Shown: positions 47,365 to 56,545 of the stretch, piece after piece
How positions within the stretch are numbered: position 1 is the first letter of the stretch
Layout of the letters: the number at the start of each line of letters is the position of its first letter
Origin: Vibrio taketomensis
Lineage (GTDB): Bacteria > Pseudomonadota > Gammaproteobacteria > Enterobacterales > Vibrionaceae
DNA: 64,000 nucleotides
Reading direction: 5' to 3'
NCBI RefSeq assembly: GCF_009938165.1
Contig: NZ_AP019649.1
Coordinates: 434,001-498,000, forward strand
Position numbers and translations under genes: made by a program
Notes under the pieces: model-generated
Told to the model about the DNA's origin: nothing
The model's database searches: none
What the model saw: the letters and a program-made list of their open reading frames with translations, nothing else

Positions 47365-48594
47365 ATGGAATTATCATTAACTGTTAGTGAATTACGCTAC
47401 GCACTCGATACCTTTTTCTTTCTAATTTCAGGTGCATTAGTCATGTGGATGGCGGCGGGTTTTGCAATGCTTGAAGCTGGATTAGTTCGTTCAAAAAACA
47501 CGACCGAAATTTTGACCAAAAACATTTGTTTGTATGCAATCGCTTGTACTACGTATCTGGTTGTCGGTTACAACATTATGTATGTCGATAATGGCGAGGG
47601 CGGCTGGTTACCTTCGTTTGGTACATTAATTGGTACTCAAGCAGAAGGTGCCGATCACTCATTAGAATCAGACTTCTTCTTCCAAGTTGTGTTTGTTGCA
47701 ACAGCAATGTCGGTTGTCTCAGGTGCCGTTGCTGAACGTATGAAATTGTGGTCGTTCCTAATCTTCTCTGTGGTATTAACGGCGTTTATTTACCCGGTAG
47801 AAGGGTACTGGACATGGGGCGGTGGTTTCCTTTCTGAGGCTGGTTTTAGTGATTTCGCAGGCTCGGGTATCGTACATATGGCGGGTGCGGCTGCAGCATT
47901 AGCAGGAGTGTTATTACTTGGTGCTCGCCGTGGTAAGTACGGTAAGAACGGTGAAGTTTATCCAATACCAGGTTCTAACATGCCATTGGCGACATTAGGT
48001 ACCTTTATCCTTTGGTTTGGTTGGTTCGGCTTTAACGGTGGTTCTCAATTGATGGTCTCTGACTTTGAAAACGCAACGGCAGTAGGTCAAATCTTCCTAA
48101 ATACCAACGCAGCAGCAGCAGCAGGCGCGATTGCAGCGCTACTTGTGTGCAAAACGACGTGGGGTAAAGCGGATTTAACCATGATTTTGAACGGTGCGTT
48201 AGCTGGCCTTGTCGCTATTACTGCCGATCCTCTATCACCTTCACCACTGTACGCGGTATCAATTGGTGCAGTATCGGGTGCGCTAGTCGTGTTCAGCATC
48301 GTAGCGCTAGATAAACTAAAAATTGATGATCCAGTGGGTGCGATTTCAGTGCACGGTGTGTGTGGTTTCTTTGGTCTAATGGTTGTGCCTTTGAGTAATG
48401 GCGATGCCACCTTTGGTGCTCAGCTTCTAGGTGCTGCGGTTATCTTTGCTTGGGTATTTGGTGCAAGTCTGGTGGTTTGGGGCGTATTAAAAGCAACACT
48501 TGGTATTCGAGTTTCGGAAGACGAAGAACTGGAAGGAATGGATATGCACGATTGTGGTGTTGGTGCTTACCCAGAGTTTGTCTCAGTGAAATAA
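47365..48594 (+). CDS. amtB: Ammonium transporter AmtB
   Basis: Trimeric ammonium channel of the inner membrane. The 409-residue protein has eleven predicted membrane segments. Pore signatures include AGFAMLEAG, the FAGSGIVHMAGAAAALAG block with the first pore His, and ISVHGVCGFFG with the second pore His. There is no obvious cleavable signal peptide; the first helix starts at about residue 12. It is co-transcribed with glnK, and GlnK binding to its cytoplasmic face is the expected control. Confidence 0.97.
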   Translation: MELSLTVSELRYALDTFFFLISGALVMWMAAGFAMLEAGLVRSKNTTEILTKNICLYAIACTTYLVVGYNIMYVDNGEGGWLPSFGTLIGTQAEGADHSLESDFFFQVVFVATAMSVVSGAVAERMKLWSFLIFSVVLTAFIYPVEGYWTWGGGFLSEAGFSDFAGSGIVHMAGAAAALAGVLLLGARRGKYGKNGEVYPIPGSNMPLATLGTFILWFGWFGFNGGSQLMVSDFENATAVGQIFLNTNAAAAAGAIAALLVCKTTWGKADLTMILNGALAGLVAITADPLSPSPLYAVSIGAVSGALVVFSIVALDKLKIDDPVGAISVHGVCGFFGLMVVPLSNGDATFGAQLLGAAVIFAWVFGASLVVWGVLKATLGIRVSEDEELEGMDMHDCGVGAYPEFVSVK

Positions 48595-48618
48595 AACGTT
48601 ACAAATGTATGAATACAA

Positions 48619-48648
48619 AGCCTGCTCTTGTGAGCAGGTTTTTTTTAT
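48619..48648 (+). terminator. Intrinsic terminator of glnK-amtB
   Basis: CCTGCTC and GAGCAGG (48621-48638) form the stem, followed by T10. Confidence 0.92.
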
Positions 48649-48690
48649 TTCGGATTGAAATCTAAACAAACATGCATATAATAACGCAAC

Positions 48691-48705
48691 TGATAAACAT
48701 TATCA
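48691..48705 (+). promoter_or_regulatory. Fur box upstream of fbpA
   Basis: TGATAAACATTATCA matches the 7-1-7 Fur core TGATAATNATTATCA at 13 of the 14 defined positions. It lies 28 bases before the fbpA ATG and next to a possible -10 element TACAAT (48707-48712), so iron-loaded Fur would block transcription. Confidence 0.8.
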
Positions 48706-48732
48706 TTACAATATAAGCGAAGGATTTCGACA

Positions 48733-49746
48733 ATGAAAAAGCTGTTAACTCTTTCTGCACTAGCTTGTGCATCTCTTGCCCCTGCAGCGATGGCTGCTGA
48801 AGAAGTGAACGTATACTCTTACCGTCAACCTTTCCTAGTTGAACCAATGTTCAATGAGTTCACTAAAGAAACAGGCATTAAAGTAAACGTTAAGTTTGCT
48901 AAGAAAGGTTTGGCTGAGAAGCTAGCTCAAGAAGGTGAATACAGTCCTGCAGACGTAATCCTGACAACAGACATTAGTCGCCTAGCTGAATTAACAGACA
49001 AAGGTCTAGTTCAATCAGTAGACAGTAAAGTGCTAGAAGAAAATATTCCAGCGCAATACCAAGATAATGAAAACGAATGGTTTGCTCTAACTACGCGTAC
49101 TCGTAGCGTTTACTCATCTCGCGATCGTATTGGCAAACTAGGTAATGATTTTACCTATGCAGACCTTGCTAAGCCTGAGTTTAAAGGCAAGATTTGTACT
49201 CGTAGCGGTAAACACCCTTACAATGTATCACTAGTATCAGCAATGATTGCTGAAAAGGGTGAAGCAGCAACGAAAGAGTGGTTGGAAGGTGTAAAAGCCA
49301 ACCTAGCACGTAAGCCTCAAGGTAATGACCGTGGTCAAGTGAAAGCGATCAAAGAAGGTCTATGTGATGTATCGCTAGGTAACAGCTACTACCTAGGTAA
49401 AATGGTTAATGATAAAGAGCAAAAAGCATGGGCTGACGCGGTTTACATTAACTTTCCGAACCAAGAGACAACAGGTACCCACGTAAACATCTCTGGTATG
49501 GCGATGGCGAAATACGCACCAAATAAAGATAATGCTCTAAAATTGATGGAGTTCCTATCTGGTGATAAAGCGCAAAGCATGTATGCAGAAGTGAACTACG
49601 AGTACCCAGTGAAACCGGGTGTTAAACCATCTGAGCTAGTGGCATCTTGGGGTGAATTTAAAGCGGATACGATCTCTCTAGATGAAATTGCGGCGCATCA
49701 CCAAGCGGCAATTAAACTGCTAGACGAAGTGCAATTTGACCTTTAA
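48733..49746 (+). CDS. fbpA: Periplasmic ferric iron-binding protein FbpA
   Basis: Ferric-ion binding protein of an ABC importer that takes iron from the periplasm without a siderophore. The signal peptide is residues 1-21 (cleavage AMA-AEE). The mature protein begins VNVYSYRQPFL and has the paired tyrosines expected as ligands in SLGNSYYLGKM, with LTTRTRSVYSS and CTRSGKHPYN also typical. The 337-residue length is usual. It heads fbpABC with a Fur box at the promoter, next to glnK-amtB as in V. cholerae. Codon use suggests high expression. Confidence 0.94.
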   Translation: MKKLLTLSALACASLAPAAMAAEEVNVYSYRQPFLVEPMFNEFTKETGIKVNVKFAKKGLAEKLAQEGEYSPADVILTTDISRLAELTDKGLVQSVDSKVLEENIPAQYQDNENEWFALTTRTRSVYSSRDRIGKLGNDFTYADLAKPEFKGKICTRSGKHPYNVSLVSAMIAEKGEAATKEWLEGVKANLARKPQGNDRGQVKAIKEGLCDVSLGNSYYLGKMVNDKEQKAWADAVYINFPNQETTGTHVNISGMAMAKYAPNKDNALKLMEFLSGDKAQSMYAEVNYEYPVKPGVKPSELVASWGEFKADTISLDEIAAHHQAAIKLLDEVQFDL

Positions 49747-49796
49747 TCACTAACAAGGGTATAAAACTACTCGGAATTAATAATTGAATATCAGAG

Positions 49797-49827
49797 CAAA
49801 AAGATAGGTAACATCCCCTTCTTTTTG
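49797..49827 (+). terminator. Possible attenuator between fbpA and fbpB
   Basis: CAAAAAGA (49797-49804) can pair with TCTTTTTG (49820-49827) around a 15-base loop. The stem is AT-rich and weak. If it works, it would raise binding protein over permease, as is usual for ABC importers. Confidence 0.35.
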
Positions 49828-49856
49828 TTCTTGTTTCAGCCTGTAGTGATTAGGCG

Positions 49857-51482
49857 ATGAAAGAAAAAAACTCTTTATGGCGAACCAGTAGCGGAGCTTT
49901 AGCTCTGCTACTGGTTTTGCCTATTTTTGCGATTTTTTATACAGCGATCGGTGAAACCGATGAGCTGTTTTCGCATTTAATGTCGACAGTGCTGCCGACT
50001 TATACCTTCAACACGATCGCCTTGGCATTGGGCGTGATGCTGCTTTCTCTGGTGTTGGGGATCCCTTCCGCTTGGATCATGGCGATGTGTCGCCTTCCTA
50101 CCGAACGCATTTTACAGTGGGCACTGGTGCTGCCACTGGCGATGCCTGCCTATATTGTTGGTTATATCTTTACCGATTGGTTCGACTTTGCCGGCCCGAT
50201 TCAAATCGCGCTGCGCAATTTGATGGGGTGGCAAGCTGGCGATTATTGGTTCCCTGATATTCGAACGCTGGGTGGTGCCATTGTGGTACTGGCTTTAGTT
50301 TTGTATCCGTATGTCTATTTGCTGTGCCGTGCGGCATTTCTAGAGCAAAACGTTTCTTTGCTGCAATCCGCACGCTTACTCAAATGCTCTGCGTGGGAAA
50401 GCTTTTATCGCATCTCGCTACCTTTAGTGCGTCCGGCAATCGCTGTTGGTTTGTCTTTAGTCGCAATGGAAACCATTGGTGACTTTGGTACGGTAAGCTA
50501 TTTCGCCGTCAACACTCTGACAACGGCGGTATACGATACTTGGCTTGGTTATTCGAGTCTGACAGCCGCGGCTAAGATTTCAGCGATTATGTTGGTGTTT
50601 GTGATTCTGTTACTGTCTTCAGAACGCTATAGCCGTCGCAAGCAAAAGCTCTTTCAAAACCATTTTAGTAGTGGCGAAGATTTTCGTTATGAGTTGACTG
50701 GGTGGAAGAAGTGGGCGGCGCTAATCTGGTGTTGGGGACTAGTCGCGGTTGCGTTTATTTTCCCGCTAGGTCAATTGCTTATTTACGTTTATAAATACTT
50801 TGCTCAAAGCTGGACGGCTGAGTTTCAACAGTATGCAATTAACAGTTTGTATGTGTCGTTGAGTGCCTCACTGATTGCCGTTGCGATTGCCGTTGTGGTG
50901 AATTTCTACCAGCGCTTGTCGGCCAAACGCAGTGCGGTAGCCTTTATGCGTTTATCTTCGATGGGGTATGCCGTGCCGGGTACGGTACTCGCGATTGGGG
51001 TGATGGTTCCGGTGATCTTTATGGATCACTTGGTCAATGATATTGCAAAAGCAATGGAATGGGGCAGACCTGGTCTGATTTTCTCGGGTTCAATGTTTGC
51101 GATTATTTTCGCTTTAGTCGTGCGTTTCTCGGCGGTGGCGATCGGCAGTATTGAAAGCAGTTTAGGTAAAGTGTCTCCTTCATTGGATATGGCGTCTCGC
51201 ACAATGGGCTGCAACGCAAATCAGATGCTACGTCGAGTTCATTTGCCATTGATTCGTCGTGGTGCATTGATCGCAGGCCTATTGGTGTTTATTGAATCGA
51301 TGAAAGAGCTCAATGCTTCATTATTGTTGCGTCCATTTAACTTTGAGACACTAGCCACTTACGTTTATAACTTCGCGTCTGACGAGCATCTTGAACTCGC
51401 GGCGATGCCAGCAGTGCTGCTGGTGCTGGTGGGATTGATCCCACTAGTTTTAGTCAACCGTTCTTTAGAGCAGGTACATTGA
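49857..51482 (+). CDS. fbpB: Ferric iron ABC transporter permease FbpB
   Basis: Fused double permease of the iron importer with about twelve membrane helices in 541 residues. Two binding-protein-dependent EAA-type loops are visible: SARLLKCSAWESFYRISLPL near residue 170 and SRTMGCNANQMLRRVHLPL near residue 450. The two-halves design is normal for FbpB. Its TGA stop shares one base with the fbpC ATG (51482), so translation is coupled. Confidence 0.95.
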   Translation: MKEKNSLWRTSSGALALLLVLPIFAIFYTAIGETDELFSHLMSTVLPTYTFNTIALALGVMLLSLVLGIPSAWIMAMCRLPTERILQWALVLPLAMPAYIVGYIFTDWFDFAGPIQIALRNLMGWQAGDYWFPDIRTLGGAIVVLALVLYPYVYLLCRAAFLEQNVSLLQSARLLKCSAWESFYRISLPLVRPAIAVGLSLVAMETIGDFGTVSYFAVNTLTTAVYDTWLGYSSLTAAAKISAIMLVFVILLLSSERYSRRKQKLFQNHFSSGEDFRYELTGWKKWAALIWCWGLVAVAFIFPLGQLLIYVYKYFAQSWTAEFQQYAINSLYVSLSASLIAVAIAVVVNFYQRLSAKRSAVAFMRLSSMGYAVPGTVLAIGVMVPVIFMDHLVNDIAKAMEWGRPGLIFSGSMFAIIFALVVRFSAVAIGSIESSLGKVSPSLDMASRTMGCNANQMLRRVHLPLIRRGALIAGLLVFIESMKELNASLLLRPFNFETLATYVYNFASDEHLELAAMPAVLLVLVGLIPLVLVNRSLEQVH

Positions 51483-52513
51483 TGAGCTGTGCACTTTCTA
51501 TAAAAAATCTTACCTGTAAATACGACGATCAAACTACGATTCTGCAAGAACTTTCTCTGCAGGTTGAGCAGGGTGAAATCATCTGTTTGCTTGGCGCTAG
51601 TGGTTGCGGTAAAACCACGTTACTAAAAGCGGTTGCAGGTTTATTACCACTCAGTTCTGGCTCGATGACACTTAATGATGTCACTATCGATGATGGTGCG
51701 AATTGGTTGCCACCAGAGCAGCGCAATATTGGTATGATTTTCCAAGATTATGCGCTGTTTCCACATCTCACTGTGGAGCAAAATGTGGCGTTTGGTCTAC
51801 GTAATATCAGCCAAGAAGAGCAGCAAGCGAAAGTTACTGAGATGCTGGAATTGGTGCATCTTGAGCAATATCGTGAGCGCTATCCACATCAACTTTCCGG
51901 TGGTCAGCAACAACGTGTGGCGATTGCCCGTTCTCTTGCTTACAAGCCGGATTTGCTGTTACTCGATGAGCCGTTTTCAAATATTGACACTCAAGTGCGC
52001 CATGAATTGATTAGTGAGATCCGTAAAATCTTTAAGCAACAAGGCGTAACCGCAATTTTTGTCACTCATAGCCGAGAAGAAGCCTTTGCGTTTGCCGACA
52101 AGATGGCAGTGATGAATCACGGTGTGATTGAACAATATGGTACCGCTAGCGAGCTTTATTACCAGCCGTCGAGTAAGTTTGTGGCCGATTTTCTTGGCGG
52201 TGGCAGCTACCTCAGCGCCAAACGTATTTCAGAGTCGGAATTTGATACCGATTTGGGTCTAATTGAAGCGATCGCACAACAACCAATCGAACTCGAGGCT
52301 GCTTGTGAACTGTTGCTGCGTCCGCAACATGTCCAGATCAGTGCTGATGATGAAAGTGGCGTAAGAGTGATGGAACAGCAATTTATGGGCGATCACTGTC
52401 GTTATGTAATTGATGCCAATGGCCATAAACTTTATGCCAGCTCTTCTGAGCCTTTGTCTATCGGTCAAGCAGTAGCGGTAAAAGTCGAAACCCAAGGGGT
52501 ATTGGCGTTCTAG
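51482..52513 (+). CDS. fbpC: Ferric iron ABC transporter ATPase FbpC
   Basis: ATPase powering FbpB. The 343 residues carry Walker A GASGCGKTT near residue 38, the Q-loop, signature LSGGQQQR near residue 135, Walker B LLLLDEPFSN and switch His in VTHSREEA, then a C-terminal TOBE-like regulatory domain. I start at ATG 51482; a TTG one codon earlier is also possible. It ends the operon and converges on the phosphohexomutase gene. Confidence 0.95.
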   Translation: MSCALSIKNLTCKYDDQTTILQELSLQVEQGEIICLLGASGCGKTTLLKAVAGLLPLSSGSMTLNDVTIDDGANWLPPEQRNIGMIFQDYALFPHLTVEQNVAFGLRNISQEEQQAKVTEMLELVHLEQYRERYPHQLSGGQQQRVAIARSLAYKPDLLLLDEPFSNIDTQVRHELISEIRKIFKQQGVTAIFVTHSREEAFAFADKMAVMNHGVIEQYGTASELYYQPSSKFVADFLGGGSYLSAKRISESEFDTDLGLIEAIAQQPIELEAACELLLRPQHVQISADDESGVRVMEQQFMGDHCRYVIDANGHKLYASSSEPLSIGQAVAVKVETQGVLAF

Positions 52514-52530
52514 TTGCTAATTGCGAGCAC

Positions 52531-52560
52531 AAAAAAGCCCAGCAAATTTGCTGGGCAAAA
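52531..52560 (-). terminator. Intrinsic terminator of the phosphohexomutase gene
   Basis: GCCCAGCAAATTTGCTGGGC is a perfect 20-base palindrome (52537-52556). On the minus strand it is followed by T6. On the plus strand it is followed by AAAA, so it serves the minus-strand gene best and may also stop fbpABC. Confidence 0.85.
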
Positions 52561-52598
52561 GCTCTTCACCTGTAGGGTGCTCGAGGAGCTTGGTAAAG

Positions 52599-54011
52599 TT
52601 ATAGCTTGAGGAAGTCTTTCATCTGCTGAACGACACGCTCTGCAGTTGGTTTGTCTTCCATTTCAGCGAAGATACGCAGTAAAGGTTCTGTACCCGAGAA
52701 GCGAGCAATCACCCAACCGCCATTGGCAAAGTACACTTTTGCCCCATCTTCGTAGCTAACTTTTTCAATCTCGTACTCAAATTCAGGTAGTTGTTTTTCA
52801 ACGTAGATTTTGTCGTATAGAGATTGTTTTGCTGATGCTTTGAACTTGCAATCGCCTTCAGCGGTGTAGGCATAACCGTACTTGCCGTAGATTTCGTCAA
52901 GCAATTCAGACAATTTCTTGCCTGTTACCGAGATCATTTCTACCAATAGGCTTGAAGCGAATACACCATCTTTACCTTTGATATGACCACGAATAGTCAA
53001 GCCGCCTGAGCTTTCACCACCAATCAATGAGTCATCCGCTTCCATTTGTGAGCTGATGTGCTTAAAGCCTACAGGAACCTCAAAGCATTTCTCACCGTGA
53101 TCGGCAGCAATCTTATCGAGTAGGTGAGTGGTTGCGATGTTACGCACCACAGAGCCGCTCCAGCCTTTGTACTCAAGTAGGTAGTAGTAAAGTAGGATCA
53201 GCACTTCATTTGGATGAATAAAGTTACCTTTTTCATCAATGATACCAAGACGGTCAGCATCGCCATCAGTACCAATACCAATGTCGTAACCTTCGTGCGC
53301 CACAAGGTGCATCAAACGGTATAGTGTTGCCGCACTTGGTGATGGCATTAGGCCACCAAAGTCTGGGTTTTTGCCATCATGAATCACGTCCACTTCACAG
53401 CGGCCGTTGATCAGTACGGTTTGAAGTGCGTTTTTCGCTACACCGAACATTGGGTCAATCAGAACGCGTAAATTCGCTTTCTTGATCGCTTCGATGTCGA
53501 TGAAGTTAATGATTGAGTCGACAAACTCATTCATTGGATTGATGATTTCAATCAGTTTGTCATCGACCGCTTGTTCAAAATCGACACTGTTGACTTGATC
53601 GTAAGTCAGCGTGTCAATTTGCTGTTCGATTTTTTGCGTGATGATTTCATCGGCATCACGGCCGCCTTCGATAAATACCTTAATGCCGTTGTAGTCAGCC
53701 GGGTTGTGCGATGCTGTGATACATGCAGAGTATGCACAGTTCATCTCTTTGGCTTTAAACATTACGATTGGTGTAGGGACAAATTTATCGATGAAGCTCA
53801 CTTTTACGCCGTTGGCAGCCATTACTTCAGCAAACCATTGACCTGCTTTATCAGAAAGAAAACGACGGTCGTAACCGATAATAAAGCCACGGTCGGCAAC
53901 GTTTTCATCATTGATGATGTTAGCCAGAGCTTGGGCAACTAGACGGACATTATCCTTGGTAAACTCTTCACCAATAAAGGCGCGCCAGCCACCAGTACCA
54001 AATTGGATCAT
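52599..54011 (-). CDS. Phosphohexomutase (phosphoglucomutase/phosphomannomutase family), chitin cluster
   Basis: Alpha-D-phosphohexomutase of 470 residues. The catalytic phosphoserine loop is TASHNP near residue 100, the metal loop DGDADRLG near residue 245, the sugar-specificity loop GGESSGG near residue 325 and the phosphate-binding RFSGTEPLLRI near the C-terminus. Its place after chitobiose phosphorylase implies conversion of GlcNAc-1-P to GlcNAc-6-P. It is distinct from the usual GlmM, which interconverts glucosamine phosphates. A GC-rich hairpin separates it from the phosphorylase gene. Confidence 0.9.
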   Translation of the reverse strand: MIQFGTGGWRAFIGEEFTKDNVRLVAQALANIINDENVADRGFIIGYDRRFLSDKAGQWFAEVMAANGVKVSFIDKFVPTPIVMFKAKEMNCAYSACITASHNPADYNGIKVFIEGGRDADEIITQKIEQQIDTLTYDQVNSVDFEQAVDDKLIEIINPMNEFVDSIINFIDIEAIKKANLRVLIDPMFGVAKNALQTVLINGRCEVDVIHDGKNPDFGGLMPSPSAATLYRLMHLVAHEGYDIGIGTDGDADRLGIIDEKGNFIHPNEVLILLYYYLLEYKGWSGSVVRNIATTHLLDKIAADHGEKCFEVPVGFKHISSQMEADDSLIGGESSGGLTIRGHIKGKDGVFASSLLVEMISVTGKKLSELLDEIYGKYGYAYTAEGDCKFKASAKQSLYDKIYVEKQLPEFEYEIEKVSYEDGAKVYFANGGWVIARFSGTEPLLRIFAEMEDKPTAERVVQQMKDFLKL

Positions 54012-54031
54012 GGTATATTCCTTAGAAAATA

Positions 54032-54051
54032 GGGCAGCCTAATGGCTGCCC
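54032..54051 (-). terminator. Stem-loop between chitobiose phosphorylase and mutase genes
   Basis: GGGCAGCC and GGCTGCCC pair around a 4-base loop. On the minus strand it is followed by TATTTT, so it may terminate part of the transcripts or protect the upstream mRNA end. Confidence 0.7.
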
Positions 54052-54058
54052 GATGTTT

Positions 54059-56467
54059 TTAGCCTAGAGTAACGATAACTTCGTTTACGCTGCCTTCAGC
54101 TTGCACTGGTACTGCGCTGCCGTTAACCAATTCACCGTTTACAGTGATTGATTTCACGCCTTTGCTTACTGAGTCTGGGTTGACAACTTTAATGTTGTAA
54201 GTTGCGCCAAGCCATTGACGAGTTACTTCAAAACCAGGCCAGTTAGTTGGGATACATGGATCGATAGTTAGACCATCAAAACCAGTACGCACACCTAGAA
54301 TGAAGTTAGTCACGGCAAAGTAAGCCCAACCAGATGTACCTGTTAGCCATGGGTGGTTTGCACGGCCATGGTCTTGGTGGTCACGGCCCATGATGAACTG
54401 AACGTATGAGTATGGTTCTGCCACACGTTTTTCGATCATGTCGTTTTGGTTGTATGGGTTTAGTGCGTCGTAGAACTTCATTGCACGGTCACCACGGCCA
54501 AGTTTCGCTTCTGCAACCCAAGCCCAAGGGTTTGGATGCGAGAAGATAGCGCCGTTTTCTTTAACGCCTTGGTATACGCGAGTGACGAAGCCGATGTCAT
54601 CATTTGGCGTAGCAAATGATGGTGAGTTTAGGTGTAGGCCGTATTCAGAGAATAGGTTCTCATCTACTGCATCCATCGCTTTCTCACCGCGCTCTTGAGA
54701 AACCGCACCAGACAATACCGCTAGTGTGTTTGACTCAAGGTGTACACGACCTTCTTTTTGCTGCGCAGTACCGATCTTGTCACCGTTCTTAGTTAGACCA
54801 CGGATGTACCAACCGCCTTCGTCATCCCAAAGGTGTGTTTCACATGCTTCACGCACGTTCGCCGCCATTACAGTGTATTTCTCAACGTCTTCTGCTTTAC
54901 CCAAGAATTTCGCCAGATCGATAAACTCTTGTAGAGCCCAGAAGTGTAGGAAAGACACCATTGATGACTCACCGCCACCTAGGTTTAGACAGTCGTTCCA
55001 GTCTGCACGTAGGCCTTTACAGATACCGGTTTGACCCACGTATTCAGCAGAGAAGTCCAGTGCGGCTTTCATGTGATCGTAAACAGTTGCAACGCCACCA
55101 TCTGCGTAAGGGATCATTTCGTTAAAGAAGCTGTGCTCACCAGTTTCCATTACGTACTTACAGATGGTTGGAACTAGCCATAGATGGTCATCAGAACACG
55201 TATCTTCGATACCGTGGATCTTATCTTCATCTGAAGGTGTTGGTACCACTGTTGGTGATTTCGATGGTTTCACGTCCGCTTTTTCTGGATCGAACCAATC
55301 TGGATCAAATAGGTGTAGACCGTAACCCGCTTTCACTTGACCACGAAGTAGGTCAACAATACGTTTGCGCGTCATCGCTGGGTTTGCGTGTGGTACCGAG
55401 ATTGCGTCTTGCGCAGTATCGCGGTAACCCAAACCAGTACGACCACCGACTTCGATAAATGATGCAAAGCGAGACCAAACCACACACGTTTCTGCTTGGT
55501 ATAGCGTCCACGCGTTGATCATGGTGTCTAAACCTTCGTTTGGCGATTTCACTTGGAACTTGCCACAACGCTCATCCCAGTGTGCTTTGATGCCAGCGAA
55601 TGCATTGTCAACTTCAGCAAGGTTTTGGTACTTCGCACGTAGACGCTCACCGTTACCTTTACCGATACCTAGAATGTATGCGAAACGCACTTCTTGGCCT
55701 GGTTGAATCACGAATTGCTTGTGTAGCGAACCACAGTGGTTGTAACAAGTTTGTGCGGTGTTAAAACACTTACCTTGTTCAACTGCAAGTGGGTTTGATT
55801 CGTCGCGGTATAGACCTAGGAAGCTGTCACGTTGGCCGTCGTATGAATCAGGATCAAACGTTGAAGCTAGGTAGTAGAAACCTTCGAAATCATTGGTGTT
55901 GTAGTATAGGTCGTATTCAATCACGCCATCTTTGTATGCTGTACCCGCTGAGTACAGAGACATTTGGTGGTTTTGGTTGTCTGATTGAATATGGCTAAAT
56001 GAGAACTCAACAAAAGAGAATGCACTAATGGTACGAGGTTGATCAGAGGTGTTCTTGATCACTACGTCCCAGATTTCCGCATCTTCTCCTTTTGGTACGA
56101 ATAGCGTTTTAGTTGCGGTGATACCGTTGTATTCACACTTAAATTTCGAGTAAGACAAGCCGTGACGAACTTCGTAGTTTGCTTCATCAAGGCTTTTCGC
56201 AACTGGTTGCCATGAGATTGACCAGTAGTCGCCAGTTTGATCGTCGCGTAGGTATACATAGTGTCCTGGACGGTCAAATGTCGCGTTCGGGCGGAATTTG
56301 GTTACACGGTTGTACTCAGGAGAGTTGTAGAACGAGTAACCGCCTGCGTTGTGAGAAATTACAGTACAGAATTTTTCTGTACCAAGGTAGTTCGTCCATG
56401 GTGCAGGCACGTCTGGGCGGGTGATGACGTATTCACGATTGTCATTATCGAAATAGCCGTATTTCAT
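54059..56467 (-). CDS. chbP: N,N'-diacetylchitobiose phosphorylase (GH94)
   Basis: Inverting phosphorylase that splits (GlcNAc)2 with phosphate to alpha-GlcNAc-1-P and GlcNAc in the cytoplasm. The 802-residue length equals that of the characterised Vibrio enzymes. A beta-sandwich N-terminal domain is followed by an (alpha/alpha)6 barrel; the general-acid region RADWNDCLNLGGG lies near residue 490, where the Asp of WND is the expected catalytic residue. There is no signal peptide. AAGGAAACTAAG gives a good start. Cellobiose phosphorylase is a related alternative, but the neighbours favour chitobiose. Confidence 0.93.
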   Translation of the reverse strand: MKYGYFDNDNREYVITRPDVPAPWTNYLGTEKFCTVISHNAGGYSFYNSPEYNRVTKFRPNATFDRPGHYVYLRDDQTGDYWSISWQPVAKSLDEANYEVRHGLSYSKFKCEYNGITATKTLFVPKGEDAEIWDVVIKNTSDQPRTISAFSFVEFSFSHIQSDNQNHQMSLYSAGTAYKDGVIEYDLYYNTNDFEGFYYLASTFDPDSYDGQRDSFLGLYRDESNPLAVEQGKCFNTAQTCYNHCGSLHKQFVIQPGQEVRFAYILGIGKGNGERLRAKYQNLAEVDNAFAGIKAHWDERCGKFQVKSPNEGLDTMINAWTLYQAETCVVWSRFASFIEVGGRTGLGYRDTAQDAISVPHANPAMTRKRIVDLLRGQVKAGYGLHLFDPDWFDPEKADVKPSKSPTVVPTPSDEDKIHGIEDTCSDDHLWLVPTICKYVMETGEHSFFNEMIPYADGGVATVYDHMKAALDFSAEYVGQTGICKGLRADWNDCLNLGGGESSMVSFLHFWALQEFIDLAKFLGKAEDVEKYTVMAANVREACETHLWDDEGGWYIRGLTKNGDKIGTAQQKEGRVHLESNTLAVLSGAVSQERGEKAMDAVDENLFSEYGLHLNSPSFATPNDDIGFVTRVYQGVKENGAIFSHPNPWAWVAEAKLGRGDRAMKFYDALNPYNQNDMIEKRVAEPYSYVQFIMGRDHQDHGRANHPWLTGTSGWAYFAVTNFILGVRTGFDGLTIDPCIPTNWPGFEVTRQWLGATYNIKVVNPDSVSKGVKSITVNGELVNGSAVPVQAEGSVNEVIVTLG

Positions 56468-56526
56468 CTTAGTTTCCTTTTTACCAAGCCACTCTTAGGT
56501 GGTTAAACTTAAAGCTAGAAAAACTA

Positions 56527-56543
56527 CTAACAATTATTGTTAG
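56527..56543 (-). terminator. Palindrome between the GH20 and chitobiose phosphorylase genes
   Basis: CTAACAAT-T-ATTGTTAG is a perfect 8-1-8 inverted repeat just downstream of the GH20 stop. On the minus strand it is followed by TAGTTTTTC. It could be a weak attenuator or an operator. Confidence 0.5.
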
Positions 56544-56545
56544 GG

